Source: DATEZO01 sp035255485
Lineage (GTDB): Bacteria > Pseudomonadota > Gammaproteobacteria > Burkholderiales > Burkholderiaceae_D
DNA: 6,971 nt
Direction: 5' to 3'
NCBI GenBank assembly: GCA_035255485.1
Contig: DATEZO010000177.1
Location: forward strand, 1 to 6,971
Part shown: piece after piece, positions 6,753 through 6,971 of the stretch
How positions within the stretch are numbered: position 1 is the first letter of the stretch
How the letters are laid out: each line of letters opens with the position of its first letter
The notes under the pieces: generated by a model
What the model was told of the DNA's origin: nothing
The model's input: only the letters and a program-made list of their open reading frames with translations
Database searches by the model: none
Program-made: the position numbers and the translations under genes

Positions 6753-6971
6753 TTAGTGGTTGTTATTGAAGGCCTGCTGTTCTGGGGTGACCGTGATGCT
6801 GGCGCTGGCCGCCGCATTCTGGATCTCGATGATCTGGATTTGATTATTCATCTGGCCGCCGAAATTGTTGAACTGATAGAGGTTGACGGCTGCGCCGACG
6901 CTGGAGGCGGCCGCCACGAACGGCCGGATCCATCCATACACCCAGCCGGCCCCCGCGCCCCGGATCGACGC
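6753..6971 (-). CDS. Second putative leader-peptide precursor, 5' end missing
   Basis: The frame is open from the window edge to a TAA at 6753-6755, giving 72 residues. A GTG at 6939-6941 could start a shorter 62-residue product, but the ten codons before it (ASIRGAGAGW) look like a leader end. Ile at -4 and Gly-Ala at -2/-1 match the Ile-Thr-Gly-Gly of the neighbouring precursor, and C39 peptidases accept GA as well as GG. On that reading the core is 66 residues. It has a hydrophobic Ala/Val/Trp-rich first third (WVYGWIRPFVAAASSVGAA), a middle rich in Asn and Gln (NLYQFNNFGGQMNNQIQI) and a tail ending AFNNNH. It has no Cys and one Arg, the opposite of the basic core next door. The true start and most of the leader lie beyond 6971. 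The alternative is the C-terminal tail of a longer protein. Confidence 0.6.
   Translation of the reverse strand, partial: ASIRGAGAGWVYGWIRPFVAAASSVGAAVNLYQFNNFGGQMNNQIQIIEIQNAAASASITVTPEQQAFNNNH

Noticed and set aside
6744..6753. AAATCGATTT palindrome at the stop of the second peptide gene
   Set aside because: Short, AT-rich and single copy; neither a terminator nor a convincing operator.
1..6971. CRISPR array, tRNA/rRNA, insertion sequence or transposase
   Set aside because: No regularly spaced repeats, RNA gene landmarks, terminal inverted repeats or transposase motifs were seen on either strand.

Overview
The window reads as one compact locus for making, processing and exporting small double-glycine-leader peptides in a Gram-negative bacterium. 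Protein style, moderate GC content and the sigma-54/PP2C gene types suggest a betaproteobacterium, perhaps Burkholderiales (Oxalobacteraceae-like). That placement is by feel from the sequences and was not tested by search.

Layout, left to right. (1) 2-172 (+) is the 3' end of a DUF4399-type protein, probably an unrelated neighbour. (2) 173-383 is an intergenic gap with a good ribosome binding site at its right end. (3) 384-1136 (+) encodes a parvulin/SurA-like protein with no signal peptide. (4) 1189-4254 (+) encodes a 1021-residue transporter: two cyclic-nucleotide-binding-like domains, a C39 cysteine peptidase, an ABC membrane domain and an ABC ATPase. (5) 4251-5567 (+), overlapping the transporter by an ATGA, encodes a sigma-54 activator. 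Genes 3-5 look like one operon. (6) 5570-6346 (-) encodes a PP2C Ser/Thr phosphatase that converges on the activator with only 2 bp between stop codons. (7) 6435-6620 (-) encodes a 61-residue peptide with a textbook double-glycine leader and a strongly basic 35-residue core. (8) 6753-6971 (-) is the 3' part of a second peptide gene. It begins inside what looks like the end of a leader (Ile-Arg-Gly-Ala) and has an Asn/Gln-rich core. The 132 bp between the two peptide genes hold a sigma-70-like promoter reading into gene 7 (TTGAAC - 16 bp - TATAAT).

Working model (inference): the C39 domain cuts the peptides after GG or GA and the ABC part pumps them across the inner membrane. The cytosolic parvulin-like protein may keep precursors export-competent. 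The sigma-54 activator and the phosphatase would tie expression or activity to a signal. The HlyD-type adaptor, the outer membrane channel, any Ser/Thr kinase and the leader of peptide 2 are not in the window. The peptides are not recognisable as a characterised bacteriocin or signal; they and the regulated transporter are the parts most likely to be undescribed.
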